51,956 nt of DNA from Pseudomonadota bacterium (GCA_018262505.1 JAGSYV010000007.1:1-51956), one strand, 5' to 3'; counted from the first letter of the stretch, positions 29,636 to 38,192 are shown. Notes: generated from the letters alone by a model not told the origin. Program-made: numbers and translations.

Positions 29636-31756
29636 ATGGCAACCGCCGTTCAGAAGATCACCCTCGCATCGTCGCGCGACATCCCCTTCAACAAGTTGGT
29701 GCTCAGCCAGTCGAATGTCCGGCGCGTGAAGGCCGGTGTCTCGATCGAGGAGTTGGCCGAATCCATCGCCCGGCGAGGCCTCATTCAGTCCCTGCACGTC
29801 CGGCCCGTCCTCGACGCCGAGGGTAAGGAGACCGGCATGTTCGAGGTGCCCGCTGGTGGCCGTCGTTACCGCGCGCTGGAGCTGCTTGCCAGGCAGAAGC
29901 GTCTCGCCAAGACAACGCCCGTGCCCTGTGTCGTCGGCGATGCGGCGAGCGACATCCTGGTCGATGAGGTATCGCTCTCCGAGAACATCGAGCGCACACC
30001 GTTACATCCCCTCGACCAGTTCCGGGCGTTTCAGGCCATGCGCGACAAAGGCATGACCGAGGAAGCGATCGCCGCCGCCTTCTTCATCGGCGTCAACGTC
30101 GTGAAGCAGCGCCTGCGCCTTGCTTCCGTCTCGCCCAAGCTGCTCGACATCTATGCCGAAGACGGCATGACGCTGGAAATGCTGATGGCCTTCACTGTCT
30201 CGCCGGATCACGACCGCCAGGAACAGGTCTGGGAGACGATCGGCAATGGCTGGCAGAAGGAGCCGTGGCAGATCCGGCGCATGTTGACGGAGACCACGGC
30301 CCGCGCCTCCGACAAGCGCGCTGTCTTTGTTGGCATCGACGATTATGAAGCTGCCGGTGGCATCGTGCTGCGTGACCTGTTCCAGTCCGACGATGGCGGT
30401 TGGCTGCAGGATGTCGGTCTGCTCGACCGCCTGGTCGCCGAGAAGCTGAAGACGATCGCCGACGAGATCGCCATTGAGGGCTGGAAATGGGTCGAGACCG
30501 CCGTCAGCATCCCCTACGGCGTTACCCACGGCCTGCGCGCCCTTGCCAGCACGCCGCTCGACATGACCGAAGAGGAACAGGCGACGCGCGACGCCTTGCA
30601 GGCCGAATACAACCGCCTGTCCGAGGAATACGAGAGCGCCGAAGAGCTGCCGGAGGACGTCGATCAGCGTCTCGGCGAGATCGAGACGGCGATGGAAGCG
30701 CTCGACAAACGGCCCGTCCGCTACGACCCGGCCGAGATCGCCATCGCTGGCGCCTTCGTCACTATCGATGCCGATGGTTCGCTGTCGGTTGACCGCGGTT
30801 ATGTCCGTCCCGAGGACGAACGGCCGGTGGAGCCCGAGGGTGACAACATGCAGGACACAGTGGATGGCGAGACCGTCGAATCCGCCGCTCCCGCCATCCC
30901 GCGCGCCGTCATCACCATCGACGACCAGTCTGCGCAGCCCGACGACGAGGAAGACGATGGCATCAGACCGCTGCCCGATCGACTCGTCGCCGAGCTGACC
31001 GCGCATCGCACATTGGCGCTGCGGGACGCGGTGGCGAACCATCCGCATGTCGCCATGACGGCCCTGCTGCACAAGCTGGTGTCGGACACCTTCCTGCACC
31101 GCCCGGCGACGGGCGCGCTCGAGGCCAATGTCCGTCACGTCTATTTCTCCGCCCAGGCCGAGGAGTTGAAGGACAGTTCCTCGGCGAAGTCCGTCGCCGA
31201 TCGGCACGAACGCTGGTGCGACGCCATTCCAGCCGATGATGACGCCTTGTGGAATTGGCTCGTCACGCTCGACGACGACAACCGCATGGAGTTGCTCGCC
31301 CATTGCGTCAGCTATGGGATCAACGCGCTCTATGAACGACCGAACCCCTACGGCGGCTCCGGCGTCAGTGAGCATGGGCTGAAGGTGCGTCTGTCGCAGG
31401 CCGACCGGCTGGCGCGGGCGACCAAACTCGACATGGTGGAGGCCGGCTGGCGGCCAACCGTTGGCAACTATCTCGGCCGCGTCACCAAGGCGCGCATCCT
31501 TCAAGCTGTCCGCGAGGGGGCCGGCGAACGGGCCGCGCAGTTCATCGACCACATGAAGAAGGGTGACATGGCCAAGGAGGCGGAACGCCTGCTGGCTGAC
31601 ACCGGCTGGCTGCCGGAACAGTTGCGCATCCCGGTTGCGGACTCGTCTGCCGTGGAAACGGTGGCAAGCGGCGGTGAATGGGCCATGGGCGAAGACGACA
31701 CTTTGGAGAATGATGACTTGGCCGACGAAGTGCACCAAGCGCTGGCGGCCGAGTAA
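29636..31756 (+). CDS. ParB/RepB/Spo0J family protein of the ICE
   Basis: 706 residues, twice a normal ParB. The N-terminal ParB/sulfiredoxin-like domain (about 15-125) shows NVRRVKAGVSIEELAESIARRGLIQSLHVR split over the usual spacing, FEVPAGGRRYRAL and SLSENIERTPLHPLDQFRAF, with the CTP-binding GGRRY and ENxxR boxes. A helix-turn-helix follows (about 130-200). The C-terminal 500 residues are acidic and poorly defined, typical of ICE and megaplasmid ParB-like proteins, whose exact job is not settled. It is not next to parA (39,277), so it may serve a DNA-processing role rather than partition. Confidence 0.88.
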   Translation: MATAVQKITLASSRDIPFNKLVLSQSNVRRVKAGVSIEELAESIARRGLIQSLHVRPVLDAEGKETGMFEVPAGGRRYRALELLARQKRLAKTTPVPCVVGDAASDILVDEVSLSENIERTPLHPLDQFRAFQAMRDKGMTEEAIAAAFFIGVNVVKQRLRLASVSPKLLDIYAEDGMTLEMLMAFTVSPDHDRQEQVWETIGNGWQKEPWQIRRMLTETTARASDKRAVFVGIDDYEAAGGIVLRDLFQSDDGGWLQDVGLLDRLVAEKLKTIADEIAIEGWKWVETAVSIPYGVTHGLRALASTPLDMTEEEQATRDALQAEYNRLSEEYESAEELPEDVDQRLGEIETAMEALDKRPVRYDPAEIAIAGAFVTIDADGSLSVDRGYVRPEDERPVEPEGDNMQDTVDGETVESAAPAIPRAVITIDDQSAQPDDEEDDGIRPLPDRLVAELTAHRTLALRDAVANHPHVAMTALLHKLVSDTFLHRPATGALEANVRHVYFSAQAEELKDSSSAKSVADRHERWCDAIPADDDALWNWLVTLDDDNRMELLAHCVSYGINALYERPNPYGGSGVSEHGLKVRLSQADRLARATKLDMVEAGWRPTVGNYLGRVTKARILQAVREGAGERAAQFIDHMKKGDMAKEAERLLADTGWLPEQLRIPVADSSAVETVASGGEWAMGEDDTLENDDLADEVHQALAAE

Positions 31757-31783
31757 CCCAACCCAGGAACCCCCGCGACCACT

Positions 31784-31814
31784 GGCCCGTCAGCAATGGC
31801 GGGCCTTTTCTTTT
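31784..31814 (+). terminator. Rho-independent terminator after parB
   Basis: GGCCCG / CGGGCC stem with a 10-base loop, followed by TTTTCTTTT, 27 bases after the ParB stop. Confidence 0.7.
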
Positions 31815-31825
31815 GGAAGTGCATT

Positions 31826-32863
31826 ATGGTGGAGAGTCCACATGATCTGGCACGTCGTCTTGCCGACCACGCCGAGACGGTTTGCCGACACTATCTCAAC
31901 GCCGGCCGCAGACAGGGCAACTACTGGCAGGTTGGCGATGTGCGCAACACGCCCGGCCGCTCGATGTTCGTGCGGTTGAAGGACTCGTCCAAAGGTCCAG
32001 CCGGCAAATGGACCGACGCCGCCACCGGCGAACATGGCGATTTGCTCGACGTGATCCAGGAATCCCTCGGCCTCGTCGACTTCGCCGATGTCGTGGAAGA
32101 GGCCAGGCGCTTCCTCAGCTTGCCGCATCCTGAACCGGAGCCGACATCGAGGCGGCACCGCAGCACATCAGCGCCGTCAGGTTCGGCAGAAGCGGCACGG
32201 CGGCTGTTCGCCATGGCGCGGCCAATCGGCGGCACGCTCGTAGAGGCGTATCTGCGCCATCGCGGCATTGTGTCTTTGCACGCAACCGGAAACCTCCGCT
32301 TTCATCCCCGCTGCTATTATCGGCCCGACGAGCACCGCCCGACTGAAATCTGGCCGGCGATGATCGCCGCCGTCACCGATCTCGACGGCAGAATCACCGG
32401 CGCGCATCGCACCTGGCTCGCACACGACGGTTCCGACAAGGCACCGATTGACACGCAGCGGAAGGCAATGGGCGATCTCCTCGGCAACGCTGTTCGCTTC
32501 GGTTTGTCCTGTGAGGTCATGGCGGCAGGCGAAGGCATCGAAAGCGTTCTGTCGGTTCACGAAGCCACGTCCAGCATGGCGATGGCGGCCGCTCTTTCCG
32601 CAGCCCATCTCGCCGCCATCCTGTTCCCCGATACGTTGCGCCGCCTCTACATCATCCGCGACAACGATCCGGCCGGCGATGGCGCGCGGGACAGCTTGAT
32701 CGAACGGGCAAGCGCGGCTGGCATCGAGGCGATCGCGTTGTCGCCCAAGCTCGGGGACTTCAACGAGGATCTCCGCCACCTTGGCATCGACGCCCTTCGG
32801 GCCAACATCCGGGTTCAACTCGCCCCACAGGATGTCGCACGCTTCATGATGCAGGCAGCGTGA
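31826..32863 (+). CDS. Toprim-domain protein (ICE primase-like)
   Basis: 345 residues from the ATG at 31826, with GGAAG seven bases before. The N-terminal part (about 30-100) contains a CHC2-like region without clear zinc cysteines (GNYWQVGDVRNTPGRSMFVRL, GKWTDAATGEHGDLLDVI). The C-terminal part is a Toprim domain with the glutamate in AAGEGIESVLS and the DxD-like motif in LYIIRDNDPAGD. Toprim proteins of this kind are part of most ICEs of this family and probably act as primase or in processing the transferred strand. The N-terminal ten codons of the longer frame lie in the terminator. Confidence 0.86.
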   Translation: MVESPHDLARRLADHAETVCRHYLNAGRRQGNYWQVGDVRNTPGRSMFVRLKDSSKGPAGKWTDAATGEHGDLLDVIQESLGLVDFADVVEEARRFLSLPHPEPEPTSRRHRSTSAPSGSAEAARRLFAMARPIGGTLVEAYLRHRGIVSLHATGNLRFHPRCYYRPDEHRPTEIWPAMIAAVTDLDGRITGAHRTWLAHDGSDKAPIDTQRKAMGDLLGNAVRFGLSCEVMAAGEGIESVLSVHEATSSMAMAAALSAAHLAAILFPDTLRRLYIIRDNDPAGDGARDSLIERASAAGIEAIALSPKLGDFNEDLRHLGIDALRANIRVQLAPQDVARFMMQAA

Positions 32864-33036
32864 CCGGACGCGAGAAGGGCGGTGACGGTGCGCCGTTGTC
32901 ATGCCCGCCTGGATGCACCAGCATTGGAAAGGACCGCGCCTCGGCCTTCGAGAGGGCGATTGGCCCACGGCCGGGTCGGCCCGGCAATGGCGGCGGCCGG
33001 CTATTTTCCGGCGCGGCCTTTGGGCCGCTTTCCATC

Positions 33037-33090
33037 GCGAGGCAAAATAGCCGGCCTCTGCCATCCTCCGCTGGCGCTCCGGCCCCGACG
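33037..33090 (+). repeat. ICE leader repeat, copy 1
   Basis: GCGAGGCAAAATAGCC, then CCATCCTCCGCTGGCGCTCC and GGCCCC, upstream of the DUF2493 gene. A similar run stands at 35975-36030 before the DUF736 gene (copy 2), with about 75 percent identity by eye. The remainder of 32,864-33,178 holds no gene: the open frame there is a GC-driven extension of DUF2493. Confidence 0.5.
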
Positions 33091-33178
33091 CTTTGCTTTG
33101 GGGTGCAAGGCCGTCTCGGCCGTGGGCTTTGTCGCCATGAAGGCCGCGACGGTCGCGGTCCATCCGATGGAGCATCCC

Positions 33179-34105
33179 ATGAGCGAGCACGATGACTTTG
33201 AGCCTCATCACGGCTCTTCTTCAACCGACCACGTTCTGCAGGAGCTTCAGCTCTACGGCTACCGTCCCTTTGAGGATGAACCCGATCCCCGGCCACTTCC
33301 CGAAGGCAACCATGTCGCCGGTGCTATCGCCGACATCTTCGACGCCCTGATCTCGACACTGGCCGACACCCGCCTCGAGCCAGACCTCGACGATCTCCTG
33401 TGGTCGACCGTCAATCTCTTTCACCGCGCCACCGACCGGATCGAAGGCGAACTGGACGACAACGAACAGGCGCAGCGCCACAGCCAGCACGAACAGGACG
33501 GCAGCGAGGTGAAATCGGTTGAACTTGAACGCCTGACCGCCGAGGGCCAGACGCTGATCGAACGCCGCAACGCCTTCGAACTGATGCGCGACCAGGCCGC
33601 CGATCACTTCGAGCGTCACACTGGCTCAAGCTGGCGTCCGCGCACCGGCTCGATGGTCAACCACCGCAACATGACCGCCGCGATGATCGACAGTCGCGAT
33701 TTTCTTGCCGCCAAGCGCCGCGCCGAGACCGAGATCCTGTTGCCCGCCGGGCCGAAGATCGCCTTCTCCGGCGGCGACGGCACCGACCACAACCTCATCT
33801 GGGCCAAGCTCGATCAGGTCCATGCCAAGCATCCCGACATGGTGCTGTTGCACGGCGGTTCGCCGAAGGGCGCCGAGAAGATCGCCGCCCGTTGGGCCGA
33901 TCATCGCAAGGTGCCGCAGGTCGCCTTCAAGCCCGACTGGGGCAAGCACGCCAAGGCGGCACCGTTCAAGCGCAATGACGCAATGCTGGCCGTCCTGCCG
34001 ATCGGCGTCATCGTCTTCCCCGGCACAGGCATCCAGGACAACCTCGCCGACAAGGCCAAGAAGCTCGGCATTCCGGTCTACCGGTTCGGCTCGGGCGGCG
34101 CGTGA
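33179..34105 (+). CDS. DUF2493 domain-containing protein
   Basis: 308 residues from MSEHDDFEPH (ATG 33179, TGGAG seven bases before). The C-terminal DUF2493 domain (about 190-305) is a SLOG/Rossmann-like fold: KIAFSGGDGTDHNLIW, VLLHGGSPKGAEKIAARWA, VAFKPDWGKHAKAAPFKRND and VIVFPGTGIQDNLADKAKKLGIPVYRF, the pattern of a nucleotide-derivative binding pocket. The N-terminal half is acidic and helical. Found in nearly all ICEs of this group; function unknown. Confidence 0.87.
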   Translation: MSEHDDFEPHHGSSSTDHVLQELQLYGYRPFEDEPDPRPLPEGNHVAGAIADIFDALISTLADTRLEPDLDDLLWSTVNLFHRATDRIEGELDDNEQAQRHSQHEQDGSEVKSVELERLTAEGQTLIERRNAFELMRDQAADHFERHTGSSWRPRTGSMVNHRNMTAAMIDSRDFLAAKRRAETEILLPAGPKIAFSGGDGTDHNLIWAKLDQVHAKHPDMVLLHGGSPKGAEKIAARWADHRKVPQVAFKPDWGKHAKAAPFKRNDAMLAVLPIGVIVFPGTGIQDNLADKAKKLGIPVYRFGSGGA

Positions 34106-34114
34106 GCGCCGCCA

Positions 34115-34477
34115 CTACGGCGCAGCCAGCCCAAGCTCTATCCGCTTCTTCTTCGACACCCCCTTCGAGACGATGGAGTGCGACGCACGGATATAGTCGC
34201 GCAACGCATCGTCATCGAGGCCGGGCTTGGCGAAGTGCTGGATCCACTTCATTCCCCGGGACGCAAGATAAGGCGCGGGACGCAGTCCCGGCTGCTCCTT
34301 GAGTATCTCGTAGGCGATGTCGCTCACTTTGAAGGTGAAGCCCGGTTCGTCACCCTGCCATCCGCCGATCGCGAAGACCTTCCCGCCGACCTTCCAGACA
34401 TGCGATCCACCCCACTGGACCACATAGCTCGTTGCCGGCAGTGCACCGCAGAACGCGTTGTACTCTTCATAGGTCAT
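34115..34477 (-). CDS. MmcQ/YjbR family DNA-binding protein
   Basis: 120 residues from MTYEEYNAFCGALPAT (ATG 34477). GGSHVWKVGGKVFAIGGW, FKVSDIAYEIL, GLRPAPYLASRGMKWIQH and LDDDALRDYIRASHSIVSKGVSKK are the conserved blocks of the MmcQ/YjbR fold. Minus-strand insertion between plus-strand ICE backbone genes, so cargo or a module gained later. Likely DNA-binding; target unknown. A longer frame to 34606 is not supported. Confidence 0.87.
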   Translation of the reverse strand: MTYEEYNAFCGALPATSYVVQWGGSHVWKVGGKVFAIGGWQGDEPGFTFKVSDIAYEILKEQPGLRPAPYLASRGMKWIQHFAKPGLDDDALRDYIRASHSIVSKGVSKKKRIELGLAAP

Positions 34478-34778
34478 GCACGCCGTCTCCGCCCGAGTCA
34501 CGATCGATTGGCCCTCATGCGCCGCCGGTAGCAGGTTTCTACACACGCCGAGTCCGGGATCGACAATACCAACTCCAGCTTCGATCTGAGAACACCCCCG
34601 CTTCATTGACGCTGATCCTTGGACCAGCCGAGAGCCGCCATCAACCCGTGAAGGGTCGGACTACGCGGAACGCGTGCCGCCGCTTCGGCTTCACCTTCGC
34701 GGTGATTGCGGCCCTCGGCCGGACACTTCGGGCGCCTGTCAGCGGGGGATGGTCCTCGCTCGAGCAGGAGCCGGATCG

Positions 34779-34946
34779 ATGTCCCTCACCGACGCACACG
34801 CCTTCGCCTTTAGCCTTGCCACCACGCTGAAGGTCGCCATCGTCATCTTCCGCGCCGGCGACGGCACCCTCTCGGTGATGCCCCCGGCCGAATACGACGG
34901 CACCGACGACACCATCGTCGACGAAATCGATCCCTTCGCCCCATGA
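34779..34946 (+). CDS. Small conserved ICE protein
   Basis: 55 residues, MSLTDAHAFAFSLATTLKVA..., with AGGAG eight bases before the ATG. Begins with an amphipathic segment and ends in an acidic tail (DDTIVDEIDPFAP). I recall similar tiny proteins in the same place in related ICEs, but know no function. The 300 bases before it hold only leader-like sequence. Confidence 0.55.
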   Translation: MSLTDAHAFAFSLATTLKVAIVIFRAGDGTLSVMPPAEYDGTDDTIVDEIDPFAP

Positions 34947-35090
34947 CGGGGCGAAGATCGTCACGGCCGGGGCGGAAACCTTGCCGGTTTTCACTCCCGG
35001 CGATCCTATTTTCTTGCTATGTTCTGCTTCGCGCCGCGGTGGTGGTGGATGGCGCGCCCCTCAGAGCTTTTCTCGTGGGAAGGCACCACC

Positions 35091-35531
35091 ATGATCTTTC
35101 TCGGCATTCTCATCAGCGTCGCGGCCATCGGCTTTTTCTGCTGGCTGCTGTTTATGCTGGCCGTCTTCGCGCTGCCGCTCTTCGCTGGCATCAGCGCTGG
35201 CGTCTGGGCCTATCACTCCGGCGCAGGCTGGCTCGGCGCCATTGTCGTCGGTGTGGTCGCCGGCGGCCTCACGTTGGGCGTCGGCCAGTTCCTGCTTCTG
35301 ATGGTGCGCCCGATGTGGGCGAAGCTGGCGATCGCAGTCGTCTTCGTCGCACCAGCGACCATCGCCGGCTACCACGCCGTCCACGGCATCGTGAAGCACA
35401 CCATGCCGTCCGAGACGTGGCAGATTGTCTTCTCCATCATCGGCGCGATCGCGGTCGGCATCACGGCGTTCTTTCGGGTTGCAGGCGTGGCGACTGCCGA
35501 CCACTCCAGCCGGGACCTCGCTCGCAACTGA
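35091..35531 (+). CDS. Polytopic membrane protein, unknown function
   Basis: 146 residues from MIFLGILISVAAIGFF (ATG 35091; GGGAAGGCACC before it). About four membrane segments: 1-35 (two closely packed), 42-70, 80-100 and 115-135; short polar end. No family recognised. It could be an entry-exclusion or envelope protein, but nothing in the sequence shows this. The frame's first 24 codons are left out because they lack hydrophobic or coding character. Confidence 0.65.
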   Translation: MIFLGILISVAAIGFFCWLLFMLAVFALPLFAGISAGVWAYHSGAGWLGAIVVGVVAGGLTLGVGQFLLLMVRPMWAKLAIAVVFVAPATIAGYHAVHGIVKHTMPSETWQIVFSIIGAIAVGITAFFRVAGVATADHSSRDLARN

Positions 35532-35776
35532 CCATCTTCCGCTGTTCGCTGGAGAACCAGAATCGGCGGCGTGCGTACCAGCCTTGTCGTCGAGGCGGTG
35601 GCTGAGAGGCGATGACATCGGAACGAGGCTGAACCTGAGACGCGCGGTCCTCGTGGAGTGGCCAGAACCCGTGGCCTGCCAGGTCCCGTCAAAACCGCCG
35701 TGATGCAGCGGTGAGCGTTCCGGGTAGATGATGGGGCGAGGTCGATGCACATCCAAGCCTACCGGTAGGGAAGACG

Positions 35777-35941
35777 ATGCCAGTAATGGTTCGTTCGTGT
35801 CTCCTGTGCCGGGAGCGAGGCACCGCCATCATCTCCGTCCTGCCTCCGTTCAGCGATCGCTCCAAACGGCCTCTTCAATGGGCTGATCTGGCCGAAGGCC
35901 GGCTTCGCCTCGACCACCTATGCCGCAACGGCGCGTCATGA
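35777..35941 (+). CDS. Possible 54-residue protein with a CxxC motif
   Basis: A short frame starting MPVMVRSCLLCRERG, with AGGGAAG seven bases before the ATG. Contains one CxxC pair (CLLC) and a late HLC. It lies in an otherwise empty 580-base stretch (35,532-36,112) and reads in the backbone direction. Unrecognised; the ribosome site and position are the only support. Confidence 0.4.
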   Translation: MPVMVRSCLLCRERGTAIISVLPPFSDRSKRPLQWADLAEGRLRLDHLCRNGAS

Positions 35942-35974
35942 CTTTCTTCCCCTGCGAACGGGTTCGCATTCCTC

Positions 35975-36030
35975 GCGAGACAACAAAGCCCTCTCACACC
36001 GTCCTCCGCTGACGCTTCGGCCCCTCGGGT
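35975..36030 (+). repeat. ICE leader repeat, copy 2
   Basis: GCGAGACAACAAAGCC, then CCGTCCTCCGCTGACGCTTC and GGCCCC: the counterpart of 33037-33090, about 85 bases before the DUF736 start. Both copies precede backbone genes on the plus strand. Confidence 0.5.
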
Positions 36031-36112
36031 GCGGCGTCGGTCGCCTCCGGCCTTTCGATCGCCATCGAGGCCGCATGGAGCGGGCTCGAAAACGGAAAAC
36101 AGAGATTTGAAA

Positions 36113-36442
36113 ATGGCGACCATCGGCACCTTCAAGAAGACCGGCTCGAACGAATTCACCGGCGACATCATCACCCTCAGCGTCCAGGCCAGGGGCGTGC
36201 GCATCGTCCCCGACCTGCGCTCCACCGGCGAGAACGCCCCCAGCCACCGCGTGCTGGTCGGCCGAGCCGAGATCGGGGCGGCCTGGTCCAAGCGCTCCGC
36301 CAACGAGGACCGTCCCTATCTGGGTCTCAAGCTCGACGACCCGAGCTTCAACGCCCCGATCTACGCCAACCTCGTGGACGACGAGGACGGCGAGACCTAC
36401 TCGCTGATCTGGTCCCGCCCCAACGGGCGCCGGGGCGACTGA
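36113..36442 (+). CDS. DUF736 domain-containing protein
   Basis: 109 residues, MATIGTFKKTGSNEFTGDI, the invariant start of DUF736, then HRVLVGRAEIGAAWSKRS, YLGLKLDDPSFNAPIYANL and YSLIWSRP. A compact all-beta protein that is a hallmark of proteobacterial ICEs and symbiosis islands and often strongly expressed; function unknown. A hairpin terminator follows directly. Confidence 0.94.
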   Translation: MATIGTFKKTGSNEFTGDIITLSVQARGVRIVPDLRSTGENAPSHRVLVGRAEIGAAWSKRSANEDRPYLGLKLDDPSFNAPIYANLVDDEDGETYSLIWSRPNGRRGD

Positions 36443-36455
36443 CACCCCGAGCAAG

Positions 36456-36478
36456 GTCCCGGCCGGAATGGCCGGGAC
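36456..36478 (+). terminator. Terminator after the DUF736 gene
   Basis: Perfect 9-bp stem GTCCCGGCC / GGCCGGGAC with loop GGAAT, then TTCT. Thirteen bases after the stop codon. Confidence 0.6.
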
Positions 36479-36840
36479 TTCTCACTCCGTTGGCAGTAAA
36501 TCTGCCTTATTCCAGGTCGCCGAAGGCTCCTTGGCCGGTATGGCGAACGAAGGGCAGCAAACAAACATATGCCAATTGGGGCTTCGACCGAAATGCGCGC
36601 GCCAATCTCGTTTGGTGGATGTTGCCCGGAGGCATACAGCGCCTGAGAACCGCCTGAGCGTCACGAAGCCGTGGAGCCGTCAATCCGGTTTCAGGGCCTT
36701 TGCGCTTTTCATGAAAGACGCAGGCCAGAATTCGCGCTGATCCTACTTTGCGGATTGGCTGGTTTCCGCTTGGCGAAAACAAAGCGGCTCATCGGGCCGG
36801 CTCGCGGTCAAGGACAATCTTCGATCGGACATTTGGTGAG

Positions 36841-36859
36841 TGATCGCGTTGCGCGATCA
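36841..36859. promoter_or_regulatory. Palindrome upstream of the fseA-like gene
   Basis: TGATCGCG-TTG-CGCGATCA, perfect 8-bp arms, about 100 bases before the DUF6499 start. It shares TGATCG with the larger palindrome before the QseM-like gene, so a common regulator is possible. The rest of 36,479-36,956 contains no gene I can support. Confidence 0.35.
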
Positions 36860-36956
36860 ACGTATCTGGAAACGCCGGCTCCTCATTAAACTGATAGTTG
36901 CTCACCTTACGTCGGCCTGCATCTCACAGTAGGCAGATCGTAGACGAGGTGACGCC

Positions 36957-37172
36957 ATGCCAAGTACCGATTGGCGCTCGCCGGCGGCCTATGCCCACGC
37001 CCGAAGCATCTCAGCTTCCGGCTTTGCCTGGGAATATCTGCGCCGAGACGAGGACTACCGTCGAGATTACCAGCGCGTCGTCGCGCTTTCGCAATCAAGT
37101 TCGGACGCAAAAGCCGCCTTCAGCGAGCGCTGGGGGTTGCGATTTCCCGGCCGACCCAAACCTGCCGGCTGA
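36957..37172 (+). CDS. FseA-like activator, N-terminal frame (DUF6499)
   Basis: 71 residues, MPSTDWRSPAAYAHARSI, FAWEYLRRDEDYRRDYQRV, ERWGLRFPGRPKPAG, then UGA. This is the complete DUF6499 (transcriptional-regulator-like) domain. In Mesorhizobium loti ICEMlSymR7A the same domain is joined to a DUF2285 frame by programmed +1 ribosomal frameshifting to make FseA, the activator of excisionase expression. Here the DUF2285 frame continues exactly +1 at the stop (GGC UGA C), giving ...KPAG-DRAAVFW without a gap. AGGTG lies six bases before the ATG. A plain frameshift mutation is the alternative. Confidence 0.78.
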   Translation: MPSTDWRSPAAYAHARSISASGFAWEYLRRDEDYRRDYQRVVALSQSSSDAKAAFSERWGLRFPGRPKPAG

Positions 37173-37752
37173 CCGTGCAGCGGTCTTCTGGGCATCAAAG
37201 CTCCAGCCTGATGCCTTCGAGCTTCGTCCGTCAGTTGCATCGACGGATGACAGCCTCGCAATGCCGCTCGCCTTGCCCGAGTTATCCGGGCTAGTCGAGG
37301 TGCTCGACGAGAATGCTGTCTGGCATGGTCACTGGCAAGCCTTCGACCACGAGCATCGTGTTTGGCTCGATGCCGCACCTCCCAAACGCGCCGTATCCTA
37401 TGCTGTTCTCCTGCCACTCGATGCCTTTTTCGAGCTGAGGGCGGAAGCTGTGTTGCGCTTCTGGAGAGCAGTCAACGGGCGTCCCGCCGGTCCATGGGTT
37501 CGCCCCTTGCCGCAGCAGACGCGCGATCGTCATATTTTGATTCTGCGGGCGCTCGACGCGCATCTCGCGGGCGCCAGCTATCGCACCATCGCCGAAGCGC
37601 TGCTCGGCTTTCGCGGCCACACTAAGAGCGACTGGGAACACAGCGAACTGAAGAACCGCACACGCCGTCTCGTCGCTGACGGCCTCCGCTACATGCGCGG
37701 TGATTATCGTTCGCTCCTCCACTATCCCCTCCGCCCGCCGCGCCGACGCTGA
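37171..37752 (+). CDS. FseA-like activator, C-terminal frame (DUF2285)
   Basis: About 193 residues in the +1 frame, from DRAAVFWASKLQPDAFELRP on. The DUF2285 domain is at the end: RDRHILILRALDAHLAGASYRTIAEALLG, DWEHSELKNRTRRLVADGLRYMRGDYRSLL. There is no good start codon with a ribosome site near the beginning of the conserved part (the first internal ATG, 37,261, would cut it), so production as a fusion with the upstream frame is the simplest reading. The domain is homologous to the 99-residue protein at 47,957, as FseA and its antiactivator QseM are. Confidence 0.75.
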   Translation, partial: DRAAVFWASKLQPDAFELRPSVASTDDSLAMPLALPELSGLVEVLDENAVWHGHWQAFDHEHRVWLDAAPPKRAVSYAVLLPLDAFFELRAEAVLRFWRAVNGRPAGPWVRPLPQQTRDRHILILRALDAHLAGASYRTIAEALLGFRGHTKSDWEHSELKNRTRRLVADGLRYMRGDYRSLLHYPLRPPRRR

Positions 37753-37922
37753 CTTCCAGTCCGGCTTTCCATGCCTTGGATTTGCCGTGACCTCGCGCGG
37801 CGGGGTGCCGCAAACGGGCCTCCTCAAATCCGGCACGCTGCAACTCGTCGATCCTCCGCCAGGGTTCGCCATGACCCGCTGCACCACGCCGCAGCGGCCG
37901 ATCACCCACCGGAGGTACGACC

Positions 37923-38192
37923 ATGATCGACCCCAAGACGGGGCTGCCGCCCCGTTTCTTGCGCACGCCCGATGCCGCCCGTTTCCTAGGCATCTCGATC
38001 CGAACCCTCGAGAAACACCGCACCTATGGCACCGGTCCGACCTATCGCAAGATCGGCGGACGGGTCGTCTACGCCATCGAAGATCTTCAGGAATGGACGG
38101 CGATCGGCGCGCGCAAATCGACCTCTGACGTCAATGTCGGCCGCGTCTTTCCAGCGCGCCCGTTGACGCCGGCCGAGCGGGGAGCACGTTGA
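37923..38192 (+). CDS. RdfS-like excisionase (HTH protein)
   Basis: 89 residues with a MerR/excisionase-type winged helix: RFLRTPDAARFLGISIRTLEKHRTYGTG (about 12-38) and YRKIGGRVVYAIEDLQEW (about 41-58). Same fold and same place, directly before repA, as RdfS, the recombination directionality factor of ICEMlSymR7A. Excellent ribosome site (GGAGG seven bases before). Its stop overlaps the repA start (TGATG). It would tip the serine recombinase from integration to excision; with a serine rather than tyrosine integrase here the mechanism could differ, and it may act as an activator. Confidence 0.8.
   Translation: MIDPKTGLPPRFLRTPDAARFLGISIRTLEKHRTYGTGPTYRKIGGRVVYAIEDLQEWTAIGARKSTSDVNVGRVFPARPLTPAERGAR

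Noticed and set aside
30002..31738. 578-codon minus-strand frame
   Set aside because: Antisense of parB; no ribosome site or domain.
32882..33178. N-terminal extension of the DUF2493 protein
   Set aside because: Arg/Pro/Ala-rich translation over a leader repeat; the ATG at 33179 has a proper ribosome site and starts acidic, protein-like sequence.
37261..37752. DUF2285 frame as an independent gene from its first ATG
   Set aside because: This start would remove the conserved DRAAVFW region and has no ribosome site.
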